A program made the position numbers and the translations under genes. The notes under the pieces are model-generated. The model saw nothing but the letters and a program-made list of their open reading frames with translations. It searched no databases and was not told where the DNA came from. From Bacillota bacterium (GTDB taxonomy: Bacteria; Bacillota; Clostridia; Tissierellales; Sedimentibacteraceae), in NCBI GenBank assembly GCA_029239575.1, contig JARBUP010000193.1:1-5929 (forward strand): a DNA stretch of 5,929 nt. Reading direction: 5' to 3'. Positions 5,738 to 5,929 of this stretch are shown one piece after another. Position 1 is the first letter of the stretch. Every line of letters starts with the position of its first letter.

Positions 5738-5929
5738 ATGAAAAAAATAATTAATGCCATTAAGGACTTTCTATATAATATAACTGATTACGGTTTAATT
5801 ATAACTGTAGTAGTTATAATGATAGCAGTATTGGCATGGCGCTTTGATATATTGTTTAATAAAGGTATAGAAAAAGAAGCAATTGCAAGCATCCCAAATA
5901 CAAGCCAAAATGCTAATACAAATGAAGGC
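5738..5929 (+). CDS. small single-pass membrane protein, N-terminal fragment (partial; possibly MltG/YceG-like)
   Basis: The first 64 codons are present and the frame is open to the window end. GAGGAG at 5726-5731, six bases before the ATG, supports the start. The residues begin with a short basic/amphipathic stretch (MKKIINAIKDFLYNITDYG), continue with one membrane helix at about 19-37 (LIITVVVIMIAVLAW), then RFDILFNKGIEKEA and a polar Ser/Asn/Thr-rich linker that would lie outside the cell. The layout, with ITDYG before the helix and WRFDILF after it, recalls short clostridial proteins annotated as related to endolytic transglycosylase MltG. That is recollection, and the diagnostic part lies beyond the window. 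The gene itself is well supported; the function is not. Confidence 0.7.
   Translation, partial: MKKIINAIKDFLYNITDYGLIITVVVIMIAVLAWRFDILFNKGIEKEAIASIPNTSQNANTNEG

Noticed and set aside
1..5929. CRISPR array, transposase, prophage or defence island
   Set aside because: There are no regularly spaced direct repeats and no mobile-element or defence protein motifs in any reading frame given.

Overview
The window is AT-rich DNA with strong GGAG/GGAGG ribosome binding sites and gene families typical of low-GC, Gram-positive anaerobes. I infer a member of the Clostridia, not resolvable further by eye. Most of it is ordinary housekeeping sequence separated by AT-rich spacers that carry palindromic repeat elements.

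Layout, left to right. Positions 1-120 (minus) hold the first 40 codons of the tRNA 2-thiouridylase gene mnmA, running out of the window. After a 240-base divergent spacer with a promoter and a remnant of a palindromic repeat comes rodA (plus, to 1499), the SEDS peptidoglycan polymerase of cell elongation. Its 5' end looks frameshifted: the only good ribosome binding site leads to an ATG in the wrong frame, and codons for the missing N-terminus are readable in the rodA frame upstream of the first in-frame ATG. A long compound hairpin with a T-run (1503-1579) ends rodA. It lies between rodA and a convergent two-gene minus-strand unit: a small acidic protein of unknown function (2236-2535), then a probable DUF3841 protein (1595-2191). 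A second strong hairpin (2609-2648) separates that unit from the next minus-strand operon. That operon is a RluA-family pseudouridine synthase (4361-5269) followed 22 bases later by a 553-residue TGS-domain nucleoside (uridine) kinase (2677-4338). A 468-base spacer (5270-5737) has no gene but carries a two-armed palindromic repeat and promoters for both flanking units. From 5738 a plus-strand gene for a small single-pass membrane protein begins and is cut by the window end.

Functionally, two genes modify RNA (mnmA, the rluA-like gene), one belongs to nucleoside salvage, and one or two act at the cell envelope (rodA, and perhaps the 3' partial gene). No defence system, CRISPR array, tRNA, rRNA, transposase or prophage gene is visible. 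The points most worth a second look are the rodA 5' frameshift, the shared palindromic repeat in the two spacers, and the uncharacterised small acidic protein/DUF3841 pair.
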